64,000 bases of DNA from CAZOZZ01 sp965262425 (GCA_965262425.1 OZ253536.1:2108001-2172000), one strand, 5' to 3'. Numbered from the stretch's first letter, positions 35,769 through 45,229 are shown. Numbers and translations: made by a program. The notes: generated from the sequence alone by a model not told the origin.

Positions 35769-37386
35769 TCATTCTCCCCACTCGCTCTTTCGCAGAATAT
35801 TCCTGCGGATCTTGCCGCTCACGGTCTTGGGCAGGCTATCAACGAACTCGATCTTACGCGGATATTTGTACGGGGCTGTCGTCTCTTTGACGTGGTTCTG
35901 GAGTTCGCTCTTCAGCCTGTCACTCGCCTCACACCCCGGGGCCAGGACGACCAGGGCTTTGACGACTTCGCCCCGGACATCGTCCGGGCTGGATATGACG
36001 GCCGATTCTACGACGGCCCCGTGCTCGAGCAACGCGCTCTCCACCTCAAAGGGACCGATACGATAGCCGGCCGAGAGAATCACGTCATCGGCGCGGCCTA
36101 CAAACCACAGGTAGCCGTCTGCGTCCCGGTAGGCGCGGTCGCCGGTGATGTACCAGTCGCCCCTGTAGACGCCGGCCGTTCGGACCGGGTCTTTCCAGTA
36201 TTCCTTGAACAAGCCGACGGGGCGGTCCGGCCGGACCCGGACCGCGATGTCACCTTCCTTATCGACGGGCGCGATCTGGTTGTGTTCGTCGATCACCCGG
36301 ACGTCGAAGCCGGGGGTCGGCTTCCCCATCGACCCGGGACGTGTTTCCAGACAGGGATAGTTTCCAACCAGAAGCACGGTCTCGGTCTGGCCGTATCCGT
36401 CCTGTATCTCGATCCCGGTCGCCTTCTTCCAGGCTTCGATCACCTCGGGGTTCAACGGTTCCCCCGCCGCAACCGCGTGCCGCAGGTTGGGGAATCGCAG
36501 CGATTCCAGATCCTCCATTACGAAGAGACGGAACAACGTCGGGCCCGCACAAAAGGTCGTGATCGGATGTTGGCTGAGCAATTCCAGCGTCTGTTTCGCG
36601 TCGAATTTCGGGGTGTGATGGACGAATATGGCGGCCCCCATCATCCACGGACCGTACAGCGAACTGTAGGCCGCCTTTGCCCAACCCGTGTCGCTCAGGT
36701 TCCAATGGAGATCGTCCGCGTTAAGGTCGAGCCAGAACTCACCTGTAATACGATGAGCGAGGGGAAAGGAGGTATGGGTATGGACCGTCATTTTGGGGGT
36801 TCCCGTCGTCCCCGACGTGAAATAAAGAATGGCCTTCTCAGTCACCGTTCGTGTCGGCAGTCGGGAAGTTCTCCGATGCGGATCGAAATGCGCTTTCGAA
36901 GCCAAGCCACCCACTTCTCCCCGCGCCGCCCACAAGGATTTTGATCAGCGTCGACACTCGGGACGCCGATTCATCGGTCTTGACCGCTCCGGCTTGGTCC
37001 GTGATGACACACCGCGCTTCGGCCGATTCGATCCGGTATCGAATGTCCTTCGCGGTCAACTGTGGAGTCCCGGGACTGAGGACCGCACCCATACGTAGAG
37101 AGGCCAGGTTGATGAGCCACCATTCAACCAGGCGCGGGAGGATCGCAATGACCACATCTCCGCGACAGACGCCGGCATCCGACAGGAGGTTGGCCACTTT
37201 CTGCGACTCGCGGGAAAGGTCGCCGAAGGTCTTCCGAACCTCGCGTCCGTCGTCGTTGACCCAAAGCATGGCCAGTTTGTCCCCACCCCAACGATCGAAG
37301 ACATCCCGGGCGAAGTTGAACTTCTTCGGTGCCTTCAATTCGAAACTTCGATATGTGGCCTCGTAATCGCTCATGTTGTGCGGCAT
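35769..37386 (-). pseudogene. acyl-CoA synthetase (AMP-forming), frameshifted
   Basis: The N-terminal part (ATG 37386 after GGAGG) encodes DYEATYRSFELKAPKKFNFA to about ENFPTADTNGD and stops at 36838. The remainder continues in another frame from about 36860: EKAILYFTSGTTGTPKMTVH, DGYGQTETVLLVGN, WYITGDRAYRDADGYLWFVGR, and the catalytic Lys in PKTVSGKIRRNIL. Joined, they form a medium-chain acyl-CoA synthetase-like enzyme of about 535 residues. A one-base indel near 36838-36860 explains the break; sequencing error is possible. A 317-bp mobile element sits 49 bp upstream of the start. Confidence 0.85.
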
Positions 37387-37435
37387 ACACGCCTCCGTCT
37401 GTGTTTCGGCCAAATGGGTCTGGCAACAAAGATTT

Positions 37436-37752
37436 GCCTCCTCCGCAGAATTTGTGGGCAGTCCAAAGGCCTGTGCGCACATAAGTAATTGAAACAAAGT
37501 ACCTTATTCTTTTGTTCGACGGCGAATATTCCAGTACCCACTTCGGTCGGACGCCTACACCCGGTGCCCGGAGCCCCCGCCGGAGGCCCCGTTCCCCATC
37601 GCCCACACCAGCCGACACCGCGGAGCGCAGCCGAGGGTCAAGGCCGGCGCAGCCGCCGAGCTTGCGAGGGAAGCCTTGAGGCTTGGCGAGCACCGTGGTC
37701 TCCTCAAGCGGCGATGGAAGACGGTTTTACCCACAAATTCTGCAGAAGACCC
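37436..37752 (+). mobile_element. 317-bp non-autonomous element, copy 1
   Basis: One of four near-identical copies, flanked by perfect 8-bp duplications AAAGATTT (37428-37435 and 37753-37760). Terminal inverted repeats of 23 bp with 20 matches share the core CCGCAGAATTTGTGGG. The centre is very GC-rich with several short palindromes (AAGCCTTGAGGCTT). The frames that cross it differ by context and are not judged coding. This copy has CTGCAGAAG at the right end where the others have CTGCGGAAG. Confidence 0.95.
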
Positions 37753-37907
37753 AAAGATTTATGCCACGACAGGATCGGGGGCGCAACCGAAGAGCTTCTA
37801 ATTTGTACGTGAGATCACATTCAACTCTACCCTGAAGGAAGCGTATGAGATGTAACATGGGGACTTCGATCGGCTTGAACGCTCACACGTAACTTGATTA
37901 CACCCCG

Positions 37908-37940
37908 GCCCGGCATGGGTCGTTGCCGGGCTGCCTTTTT
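37908..37940 (+). terminator. terminator-like hairpin in the leader of the M14 gene
   Basis: The 7-bp stem GCCCGGC/GCCGGGC (37908-37914, 37925-37931) with a 10-base loop is followed by TGCCTTTTT. It ends 13 bases before the ATG of the M14 peptidase gene, right before the Shine-Dalgarno GGAGG. It may terminate upstream transcription or act as an attenuator. Confidence 0.6.
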
Positions 37941-37953
37941 CCGGAGGATCCCA

Positions 37954-40605
37954 ATGTCATCTCTCATGCTCGTCATGGCGCTGATGCTTCCACCTCAGCT
38001 CAACGATCACCCGTTCTATGCCGGAGGCACCTACAACCCCGACATTCCGACTCCCACTGAAGAACTGGGATATGCCATCGGAGAGAGGTTCACGCTCTAT
38101 TCGAATCTTGAAAACTATTACGAAACACTCGCCGAAACGTCCGATCGAATGCAGATGGTTCCATATGGCAAGTCCTATGAAGGCCGGACCCTCTACACAC
38201 TGATATTCTCCACTCCCGAGAACCTTGCCAGGCTTGACGACATTCGTTCTGCGATCGCCAGGCTGAAAGACCCGAGGACCACGTCGCCAGATGAAGCCGC
38301 ACAGCTGGCGGAATCGACACCCGCGATCGCGTGGCTTGCCTACAACGTCCACGGGAACGAGGCCGCAAGCTCCGAAGCCGCGATGCAAGTGGCCTACCAG
38401 TTGACTGCCGGGACCGACGCCCAGACGCTGGACATCCTGGACAACCTGATCGTCATTCTCGACCCGCTGATCAACCCTGACGGCCACGAGCGATACTCGT
38501 CCCACGTCAACCGTTTCGTCGTCGCCGGCGCCAATTCCGACCCGAATGCAATCGAACGCCGGGAACCCTGGCCTGGAGGACGGACGAACCACTACCTCTT
38601 CGATCTGAACCGGGACTGGGCGTGGCAGACACAGATCGAAAGCCAGGGCCGGATCAAGACGTACCTGGAATGGAACCCGCAGGTGCTGGTCGACTACCAC
38701 GAGATGGGGAGCGGCAGCACGTACTTCTTCCCTCCCCCGTACGCGCCGATCAACAAAAACTTCCCGGAAGTTCTTGTGAAGTGGTTCGCCGTGTACGGTG
38801 ACGGCAACGCAGAAGCGATGGATTCGATCGGGAGCCGATACTTCACGACCGAAGGATACGACCTCTTCTATCCTTCCTATGGCGACTCCTGGCCGTCGTT
38901 CCACGGCGCGATCGGAATGACCTACGAGCAAGGGGGTGGCGGTGCAGGCGCGCTCGCGATCGCCCGTCCTGACGGCACGACCCTCACGCTCCGAGACCGT
39001 GCGTTGAACCACTTCACGACTTCGATCGCGACGCTCAAAACAACGGCCGACAACCGCCGCGACAAGCTGATGGACTTCTATCGCTATTTCGAGGAGGCAG
39101 TCGAACGGGGAGAGAATGGCGAGATCAAGCAGTATTACCTGGTGCCCGGAAAGGATGTCGCACGCGCTCGGGAACTGGCGGAACTGCTCGCCAGCCAGGG
39201 CATTGAAGTCCGCGTCGCGAACTCGGAGTTCAGTGCTCCAAACCGAACCGAATTATCGGGCCGGTCGATTGATGAATCCATGCTGCCGGCCGGAACCTAT
39301 GTGATCGATCTGGCACAACCGGCGGGGATCCTGGCCCACTCCCTGCTTGAGCCGGACCCGGAGATCACCGACTACTTCTTCTACGACATCACGTCGTGGT
39401 CGTTGCCCCTGGCTTACGGAATCGAAGCTTATGCGTCGGCGGATCGAGCCGACGTTTCCGGGGTGTCTCTTGAGGACGCTCCCGCTCTGATACTGGGCGG
39501 GGCCCCCGACCGACGCGCTCGGGCGGCCTATGCGTTTACGATGGAAACGAACTCCTCGGCCCGTCTGCTCAATGCGATCCTCAAGGAGGATGTCCGGACC
39601 ACGGTCATCCTGAAAGACTTTCGGATGAACGACACACCGTTTCCACGCGGCACCATCATCATCCCGATAGAAGGGAACGGCGACGGTCTTCACGACGTCG
39701 TCTCTCGACTGGCCGACGAACACGGAGTCCAGGTCCATGCGTTCCAGTCTTATCTGACCGAGGATGGAATCGACCTGGGCTCGAACCGCGTCCGCACCGT
39801 TCAGAAGCCCCGGATAGCGATCGTCGCCGACACCCCGACCAGCGGCTACGGTTTCGGGACGCTGTGGCACCTGTTCGAGCAGGAGAACGACGTCGATTTC
39901 ACGGCGATCCGAACCTCGGAGCTGGGTCGGGTCGATCTTGCCGACTACAATGTCCTGATCTTCCCTGACGGAGGCAGCTATATGGACGCCGTCGGTCAGG
40001 GCACGCGCGATGATATCCAATCCTGGATCCAAAGCGGAGGGACCTTTATTGGAATCAAGTCGGGCGCGATGTTCGCTACCAAGAACCAGGCCGGCTTTGC
40101 TTCGATCGGATACCACTACGTGGGCAACGATGCCGAGGAACGGCGCGCCCAGCGTGAGGACGACGTCGAACCCGAAGAGTTGTCCGAAGAGGAACGACTG
40201 AAGACCTTGTTGACGCCCTATGAAGAACGCGAGGATCAGCGCAGAACCGATTCGATACCCGGCGCCACGATGAAGCTCCGCGTGGACGTTTCGCATCCAC
40301 TCGCCATCGGCTACGGCAACGAAGTGACGCTCCTGAACCAGAACAGCATCATCCTGGATCTGACCGAGGAGGGGGACAACGTCGTCTACTATCCTGCAAG
40401 CGGCTTCCGGCTTGGCGGCTTCATGCGGGATGACAAGGAAGAAAAGCTGCGGCACACGGCATACCTGGTCCGCGAGCGAGTAGGCCAGGGCAGCGTCGTC
40501 CTCTACGCCGACATGCCGGCGTTTCGTTCGTTCTGGGAAGGCGGTACCCGTCTGCTGCTCAACAGTATCTTCTTTGGCGTGGTTCGGGACCCGAACGTCG
40601 AATAG
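37954..40605 (+). CDS. exported M14-family zinc carboxypeptidase
   Basis: 883 residues with a hydrophobic N-terminus acting as signal peptide. Zinc ligands are visible as HGNE (His133, Glu136) and His249 in VDYHEMGSG; the catalytic Glu325 is in MTYEQGGGG. NPDGHERY and FDLNRDWAWQTQIESQ are typical of large bacterial M14 proteins annotated as exported carboxypeptidases. The C-terminal half includes a glutamine-amidotransferase-like region (PDGGSYMDAVGQGTRDDIQS, GTFIGIKSGAMF), also known in this group. ATG 37954 follows GGAGG at 7 bases. Expected role: digestion of peptides outside the inner membrane. Confidence 0.92.
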   Translation: MSSLMLVMALMLPPQLNDHPFYAGGTYNPDIPTPTEELGYAIGERFTLYSNLENYYETLAETSDRMQMVPYGKSYEGRTLYTLIFSTPENLARLDDIRSAIARLKDPRTTSPDEAAQLAESTPAIAWLAYNVHGNEAASSEAAMQVAYQLTAGTDAQTLDILDNLIVILDPLINPDGHERYSSHVNRFVVAGANSDPNAIERREPWPGGRTNHYLFDLNRDWAWQTQIESQGRIKTYLEWNPQVLVDYHEMGSGSTYFFPPPYAPINKNFPEVLVKWFAVYGDGNAEAMDSIGSRYFTTEGYDLFYPSYGDSWPSFHGAIGMTYEQGGGGAGALAIARPDGTTLTLRDRALNHFTTSIATLKTTADNRRDKLMDFYRYFEEAVERGENGEIKQYYLVPGKDVARARELAELLASQGIEVRVANSEFSAPNRTELSGRSIDESMLPAGTYVIDLAQPAGILAHSLLEPDPEITDYFFYDITSWSLPLAYGIEAYASADRADVSGVSLEDAPALILGGAPDRRARAAYAFTMETNSSARLLNAILKEDVRTTVILKDFRMNDTPFPRGTIIIPIEGNGDGLHDVVSRLADEHGVQVHAFQSYLTEDGIDLGSNRVRTVQKPRIAIVADTPTSGYGFGTLWHLFEQENDVDFTAIRTSELGRVDLADYNVLIFPDGGSYMDAVGQGTRDDIQSWIQSGGTFIGIKSGAMFATKNQAGFASIGYHYVGNDAEERRAQREDDVEPEELSEEERLKTLLTPYEEREDQRRTDSIPGATMKLRVDVSHPLAIGYGNEVTLLNQNSIILDLTEEGDNVVYYPASGFRLGGFMRDDKEEKLRHTAYLVRERVGQGSVVLYADMPAFRSFWEGGTRLLLNSIFFGVVRDPNVE

Positions 40606-40618
40606 GAAAGAATCGGGG

Positions 40619-40784
40619 ACTCAACGCAAAGGCGCGAGTACGCGGTGAGAGAATTTTTCACCTCAGAGGCGCAGAGGCGCAGAGAAGAAATGGGCTGGTC
40701 TTAGAAAACCCTTTCTCTGCGCCTCTGCGCCTCTGCGGTGAAAAATAATCCTTACTCGGTGTTCTTCGCGCCTTCGCGGTGAAA
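40619..40784. repeat. dispersed CTCTGCG-type hairpin repeat, copy 3
   Basis: The left arm TTTTTCACCTCAGAGGCGCA with its GAGGCGCAGA continuation pairs with TCTGCGCCTCTGCGCCTCTG and CGGTGAAAAA on the right. An outer arm pair (AACGCAAAGGCGCG / CGCGCCTTCGCGGTG) surrounds it. Located just after the M14 gene. Confidence 0.75.
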
Positions 40785-40811
40785 TCCCAGCTCACGTCCA
40801 AGTGGAAAGAA

Positions 40812-40895
40812 GGTTTCGGGGACGGAGGAACAATTCGCTATCTAATTCATAGCGTTTAGGTTCGTCCGAAGAGTTTCGCTTCCCTCCCCGAAACC
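40812..40895. repeat. REP-like palindrome with nested hairpin
   Basis: GGTTTCGGGGACGGAGG (40812-40828) is mirrored by TTCCCTCCCCGAAACC (40880-40895); inside, CGCTAT/ATAGCG (40836-40841, 40849-40854) forms a second stem. It shares the GGGGACGGAGG core with the repeat at 2041. It ends 1 base before the stop of the next gene. Confidence 0.6.
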
Positions 40896-40896
40896 A

Positions 40897-41256
40897 CTAC
40901 TGGATTTCAACTAATTCCTTGAGGTGGACAGCCAGAACGCCGCCGCGGTCGACGAGCGTTCCGGTCAAACGGGCGGGTTTTCCTGCCCAACCGGCCACCT
41001 GCTCATTGACGGACACCATTCGCTCGCTCAGTAGAATGTAGAACTCTCCGTCCTTCGTCAGAAAGCCCGCCGGCACGTTGCGGCTCAGGCAGGCGTTGGA
41101 ACAACCGGCGTGATCCATGCCTGTGCCATGCTCAACCAGGTAGCAATGCTGATCGATGACCTCCCCTTCAAGGGTTATTTCCCTCCCCTGGGCCGAGACC
41201 AGCAAACCGACGACCAGAAACAAAAATCCAAACAGTAACAGTGAACCCTTCTTCAT
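40897..41256 (-). CDS. small exported Cys-containing protein, unknown function
   Basis: A 119-residue protein with a signal peptide (about 1-23). The mature part begins EITLEGEVIDQHCYLVEHG and continues HAGCSNACLSRNVPAGFLTK, giving three cysteines (HC, GC, AC) plus His and Met, then an OB-like beta pattern ending VHLKELVEIQ. No CxxCH haem site. A metal- or haem-linked role is possible but not shown. ATG 41256 has AGGAG 8 bases upstream. Copy 2 of the 317-bp element lies 26 bp upstream of the start and has separated this gene from the ADOP gene that was previously close upstream. Confidence 0.72.
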   Translation of the reverse strand: MKKGSLLLFGFLFLVVGLLVSAQGREITLEGEVIDQHCYLVEHGTGMDHAGCSNACLSRNVPAGFLTKDGEFYILLSERMVSVNEQVAGWAGKPARLTGTLVDRGGVLAVHLKELVEIQ

Positions 41257-41282
41257 GACGCTTCTCCTCTCTTAAAAGGTTT

Positions 41283-41599
41283 GCCTCCTCCGCAGAATTT
41301 GTGGGCAGTCCAAAGGCCTGTGCGCACATAAGTAATTGAAACAAAGTACCTTATTCTTTTGTTCGACGGCGAATATTCCAGTACCCACTTCGGTCGGACG
41401 CCTACACCCGGTGCCCGGAGCCCCCGCCGGAGGCCCCGTTCCCCATCGCCCACACCAGCCGACACCGCGGAGCGCAGCCGAGGGTCAAGGCCGGCGCAGC
41501 CGCCGAGCTTGCGAGGGAAGCCTTGAGGCTTGGCGAGCACCGTGGTCTCCTCAAGCGGCGATGGAAGACGGTTTTACCCACAAATTCTGCGGAAGACCC
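41283..41599 (+). mobile_element. 317-bp non-autonomous element, copy 2
   Basis: Same element as at 37436, flanked by perfect 8-bp duplications AAAGGTTT (41275-41282 and 41600-41607). It sits in a short gap between the stop of an ADOP gene (41628) and the start of the small Cys protein (41256), both on the minus strand, so it probably altered co-transcription of the two. Confidence 0.96.
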
Positions 41600-41627
41600 A
41601 AAGGTTTCGGGGACGACTCCGTTCTCC

Positions 41628-44294
41628 TCATTCATGGTGCAATGTCTGGATGGGATCGACTCTCATGGCGCGGTACGCCGGGACAACGGTCGCGGCGGCG
41701 GCCGCGAGGGCCAGGACCATGGAGACACCGGCGATCGTGAGCGGGTCGGCCGCGCTGATTCCGTACAGGAGCGACGACATTCCTCGGGCCAGGACCAGTG
41801 CCAGTACAATCCCGATGGCGATCCCGGAAACCGTCAGCAGACTGCCCTGGGCGGCGACCATTCGAAGTATGTTCCCACGGTTCGCGCCCAGAGCCAGCCG
41901 GACGCCGATCTCGTGGTGTCTCTGACTGACGCTGTAGGCCATCAGGCTGTAGATGCCCGAAGCCGCCAAAACCAGAGCCAGGAGGGACAGGACGCCAAGC
42001 AGGTAGGTCGAAAAACGGTCACCGGCTACCGCGGATGCAACCAAGTCTTCCATGGTCGTGACGCTGTGGACGGGCTGAGTCGGATCCATGTCCAGGATCA
42101 CTTCTCGCACCGGCGCGACCAGAAGCGCCGAATCGGTCGAACTCCGCACAACGACGTTCATCGTCACATAGGGCACCTGCTGGTGAGGCATGAAGATCTC
42201 CGGACGCGGGTCGGTCCTCATCCCCCCCGTTCGCATGTCCCCCACAACCCCGACCACTTCGTAAGGATAGGCAGCCCTCCGGCTGTAGTCGACCACGAGA
42301 TACTTCCCGGAGGCCTCCTCACCGGGCCAGAGCGACGATGCGAGCGCGTGGTTGACGATGACCACCGGAGCGGCAGTGATGCTATCGCGCTCGTCAAAGT
42401 CCCGACCCGATACCAGCGGGACCCTCATCGTCTTGAAGAAACCTCCGGTCACCATCGTGATATCTGCCTGGGCGGCATCCTCGGCCAGCGTGGAAGTTCC
42501 CTCACGCCAGTACGGCCGCGTCGGCGTGTTGTTGAACTCGTTCAACGGCAAGCCGGTTGCGGCACCCACCGATATCACTCCGGGCAACGCCGCCAATCGC
42601 TCTCGCAATTGATCGAAATAGCCCAGCCGGGAATCGGCGCCACTGTACTTCTCCGGATCCGGGAACGTCCGCGCAACGAGCACGTTTTCCCGGTCATACC
42701 CGGGATCGATCTCGAGAATCCGAACAAAACTCTGCATGAGCAGACCCGCTCCTGTCAGGAGAACCATCGCGCCTGCTATTTCGGCAACGACCAGGACGTC
42801 ACGCACACGGCGACGTCCACCGGTAGTCCCGGCCCCCTGGGATCCGTCCTTCAAACAGGATGAAAGGTCGGTTCGGATCGAGTGCAAAGCAGGCAGCGAT
42901 CCGAATATCACACCGCTCGCAACGGCCAGCCCGACAGCGAACAGCAGGACTCGAGCGTCCAGGACGATCTCGTCGAACCGGGGTAGGTCGGCCGGCGCCC
43001 ACCCGACCAGCAAACCGAGACCACCAAAGGCGCCGGCGATTCCCAGAGTGCCGCCAAGGCCCGACAACATGACGCTTTCGGTCAGCAACTGGCGGAACAA
43101 TCGCAAGCGCGACGCGCCGATAGCCGACCGCAACGCCATCTCCCGTTGTCGGTCCGATGTCCGGGCCATCAGGAGGTTGGCGATGTTGGTACAGGCAATC
43201 ATCAGAACAAAACCCACGGCGCCGAACAACAGCATCAGAGCAGGCCGAATGTCACCGACCATCTCTTCATCGAGCGGCACGAGTCTGGACCGCCAGCCAC
43301 CGTTAATCGTGGGGTACTCGCTGGCCAGCGACGACGTCACGCGATCAAGATCCGTCTGTGCCTGCTCGATGCCAAAGTCCGACTTCAAGCGCGCAACCAC
43401 CCTGAGGAAACGGTAGTCGCGCGGGACCTCGGGCAGATGGGCATAGCTGAGGTTGAAATCCCACGGCAACCAGAACCCCACGTCACGGGTCGGGACGACG
43501 AAGTCGGCAGGCATCACGCCCAGCACGCGATGAGGTTCCTCATCGATTAGAATGTTCGACCCGACAACGCCCGGATCTCCCGCAAATCGACGCGTCCAGT
43601 AGGCGTGGCTGAGGACGACGACTTCGTCTTCCCTTTCCACCTCGCCGGCGTCAAAGGCCCGGCCGATCAGGGGTTCGCGGCCGAATACCGAAAAAAAATC
43701 TGTGGTCACCTGGGCCGCAGACACCTTTTCGGCACTGCTTTCGTCGCGCACAGTGCGCGGCTCGCCGGCGTACCATGCGCCGATACCGTCGAACGCTCGA
43801 GATCTTTCGCGCCAGTCCGGAAGATTTCCCGGTGCGGGACCTTGATGTACCAGGGACTTCTCGAGGTTCTCATCCCAGATCGCAACCAGACGGTCGGCCG
43901 CCGGGAACGGCAGCGGTCGAAACAACACAGCATCCACGACGCTGAACACGACGGTATTGGCACCGATACCGAGCGCGAGGATGAACACGATCACCAGCGT
44001 AAACCCGGGATTCCTGCCGAGAGTGCGCGCCGCATACCTGAGATCCTCGATCAACATATCCAGCCTCCAATCCTCGGCCGCCATCCACAGTGCGTCCGCC
44101 AGGGCACCGATAATCATGTCCAGCCTGGCAGACAACGGAACCGAGCTTCCGCCTTCGAGTCCCATCCAGGCCAATTCGGATTCCCACTCTTTCAACCAGG
44201 CCTGCCGCCGGGGCGACGGCACCAGGTCAGCGAGCATCCGAACCCAATTGAGGGACCATCGCAGCCACGAATTCGGGTTTCCGATCTCCCTCAC
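41628..44294 (-). CDS. ADOP-type ABC transporter permease, PadR-linked
   Basis: An 888-residue permease with the N-terminal extension found in part of the ADOP group (about residues 1-75, LADLVPSPRRQAWLKEWESE) before DLRYAARTLGRNPGFTL and ALGIGANTVVFSVV. Two MacB core domains and two FtsX regions follow, ending RVDPIQTLHHE. The GTG start at 44294 overlaps the PadR stop by 4 bp (GTGA), so translation is coupled to the regulator. PadR-ADOP pairs are a common Acidobacteriota arrangement. No Gly/Pro-rich insertion here. Confidence 0.92.
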   Translation of the reverse strand: MREIGNPNSWLRWSLNWVRMLADLVPSPRRQAWLKEWESELAWMGLEGGSSVPLSARLDMIIGALADALWMAAEDWRLDMLIEDLRYAARTLGRNPGFTLVIVFILALGIGANTVVFSVVDAVLFRPLPFPAADRLVAIWDENLEKSLVHQGPAPGNLPDWRERSRAFDGIGAWYAGEPRTVRDESSAEKVSAAQVTTDFFSVFGREPLIGRAFDAGEVEREDEVVVLSHAYWTRRFAGDPGVVGSNILIDEEPHRVLGVMPADFVVPTRDVGFWLPWDFNLSYAHLPEVPRDYRFLRVVARLKSDFGIEQAQTDLDRVTSSLASEYPTINGGWRSRLVPLDEEMVGDIRPALMLLFGAVGFVLMIACTNIANLLMARTSDRQREMALRSAIGASRLRLFRQLLTESVMLSGLGGTLGIAGAFGGLGLLVGWAPADLPRFDEIVLDARVLLFAVGLAVASGVIFGSLPALHSIRTDLSSCLKDGSQGAGTTGGRRRVRDVLVVAEIAGAMVLLTGAGLLMQSFVRILEIDPGYDRENVLVARTFPDPEKYSGADSRLGYFDQLRERLAALPGVISVGAATGLPLNEFNNTPTRPYWREGTSTLAEDAAQADITMVTGGFFKTMRVPLVSGRDFDERDSITAAPVVIVNHALASSLWPGEEASGKYLVVDYSRRAAYPYEVVGVVGDMRTGGMRTDPRPEIFMPHQQVPYVTMNVVVRSSTDSALLVAPVREVILDMDPTQPVHSVTTMEDLVASAVAGDRFSTYLLGVLSLLALVLAASGIYSLMAYSVSQRHHEIGVRLALGANRGNILRMVAAQGSLLTVSGIAIGIVLALVLARGMSSLLYGISAADPLTIAGVSMVLALAAAAATVVPAYRAMRVDPIQTLHHE

Positions 44295-44596
44295 GCCTCC
44301 GCTCCCGTCAACGCCCGTTCGAGCCCGGGGAATCGTTTGACCAACTCCGACAGAGTGGCCGCCCCACTGCCCGTGATCTCGTAGTACCGGCGCGCGGGCC
44401 GTCCCGCCCGATGCGCCTCGTCCTCGCCCTCCCAGTCGGCTCGAACGTAACCTACACGCTCCAGCTTCCTCATCGCCGGATAGACCGTCCCGCTGGCCAG
44501 ACCTGTGGCCTCCATCACGTCGAAACCGTATCGATAGCCGTTCGCGATGGCCCCGAGGACAAGGCCCGACGAATAGGTCATGTACATCTTGGGCAT
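44291..44596 (-). CDS. PadR-family transcriptional regulator
   Basis: 101 residues: a PadR winged helix with YMTYSSGLVLGAIANGYRYG, the recognition region GLASGTVYPAMRKLERVGYV and wing EAHRAGRPARRYYEIT, and a short C-terminal helix for dimerisation. It is the promoter-proximal gene of a coupled pair with an ADOP permease. A perfect PadR-type box lies 3 bp upstream of the ATG. The context suggests it represses its own operon until an envelope or drug signal is sensed; the ligand is unknown. Confidence 0.92.
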   Translation of the reverse strand: MPKMYMTYSSGLVLGAIANGYRYGFDVMEATGLASGTVYPAMRKLERVGYVRADWEGEDEAHRAGRPARRYYEITGSGAATLSELVKRFPGLERALTGAEA

Positions 44597-44598
44597 GA

Positions 44599-44614
44599 AT
44601 GTAGATTTCTACAT
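44599..44614 (-). promoter_or_regulatory. PadR operator
   Basis: ATGTAGAAATCTACAT on the coding strand is a 16-bp palindrome with the ATGT-N8-ACAT layout described for PadR proteins. It ends 3 bp before the PadR start codon, where the Shine-Dalgarno would be, and no GGAGG-like site is visible, so binding would cover the start region. Confidence 0.8.
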
Positions 44615-44667
44615 AGGGTACCCCGGAGTCAAGCTTTTATTATTTGGGGAGAAGAATTAAAGGGGGA

Positions 44668-44812
44668 TTCAACGCGGAGAGGAGTTTTTTCACCGCAGAG
44701 GCGCAGAGAAGAAAGGGAGTGTCCTTGAAGAACTCCTTTCTCTGCGCCTCTGCGCCTCTGCGGTGAAAAACTTCCTCCGTCTCCTCCGCGTTCTTCGCGT
44801 CTTCGCGGTGAC
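44668..44812. repeat. dispersed CTCTGCG-type hairpin repeat, copy 4
   Basis: TTTTTTCACCGCAGAGGCGC with CAGAGAAGAAAGG pairs with CCTTTCTCTGCGCCTCTG and CGCCTCTGCGGTGAAAAA around a short loop; an outer partial pair (AACGCGGAGAGGAG / CTCCTCCGCGTT) adds to it. Almost the same core as the copies at 40.6 and 63.7 kb. Confidence 0.78.
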
Positions 44813-44828
44813 ATCCCGGGGCGAAAAA

Positions 44829-45110
44829 CTAGGGTACGACTTCTACTCCGCGCCAGAAGGCCACGTACCCACGAATGTTGTCAGCGGCTTCCTTGGTTTC
44901 GGGATAGTACCAGGCGGCATCGGTGTTCGACTTGCCGTTTGCGACGACGTCATAGTAACTCGCCTCGCCCTTCCATTCACAAACGGTGTGGGTTCCGCTT
45001 GTTTCGAAGTGCCCCTTGTGGAGCGAGGTCGGTGGAAAATAGTGGCTCCCTTCGACGACGATAGTCTCGTCGCTCTCCGCCAGAACCGTGTCGTTCCAGA
45101 TAGCTTTCAT
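44829..45110 (-). CDS. DUF427 domain protein
   Basis: 93 residues covering a single DUF427 domain: MKAIWNDTVLAESDETIVVE, the WxNxxY-like YFPPTSL, CEWKGEASYYDVV and AAWYYPETKEAADNIRGYVAF. The family is widespread and its biochemical role is not established. ATG 45110 has GGAGGG 6 bases upstream; an in-frame TTG at 45116 is less likely. Stand-alone gene. Confidence 0.9.
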   Translation of the reverse strand: MKAIWNDTVLAESDETIVVEGSHYFPPTSLHKGHFETSGTHTVCEWKGEASYYDVVANGKSNTDAAWYYPETKEAADNIRGYVAFWRGVEVVP

Positions 45111-45138
45111 AGGCAACCCTCCATGGTTTAATCATCGC

Positions 45139-45229
45139 AGATCGAGTCGATCCATACTTGATCGATACTGTGATCGACCATACTGACAGATCGGTCCTGA
45201 TGTTCGATCATGACAGGATCGAGGAAGAT
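45139..45229. other. GATC-dense intergenic stretch
   Basis: About seven GATC sites, most in the form GATCGA, occur within roughly 90 bp between the DUF427 gene and the small membrane protein gene. It may be a set of degenerate repeats or binding sites; no gene is seen. Confidence 0.4.

Noticed and set aside
36838..36860. TGA in the CoA synthetase as a third Sec codon
   Set aside because: After this TGA the protein continues in a different frame, so it is a frameshift and not read-through; the position is not catalytic.
37489..37812. Open frames of 80-190 codons inside the 317-bp elements on both strands
   Set aside because: Frame ends depend on the flanking sequence, both strands are equally open because of high GC, and no protein motif is visible. 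Treated as non-coding mobile DNA.
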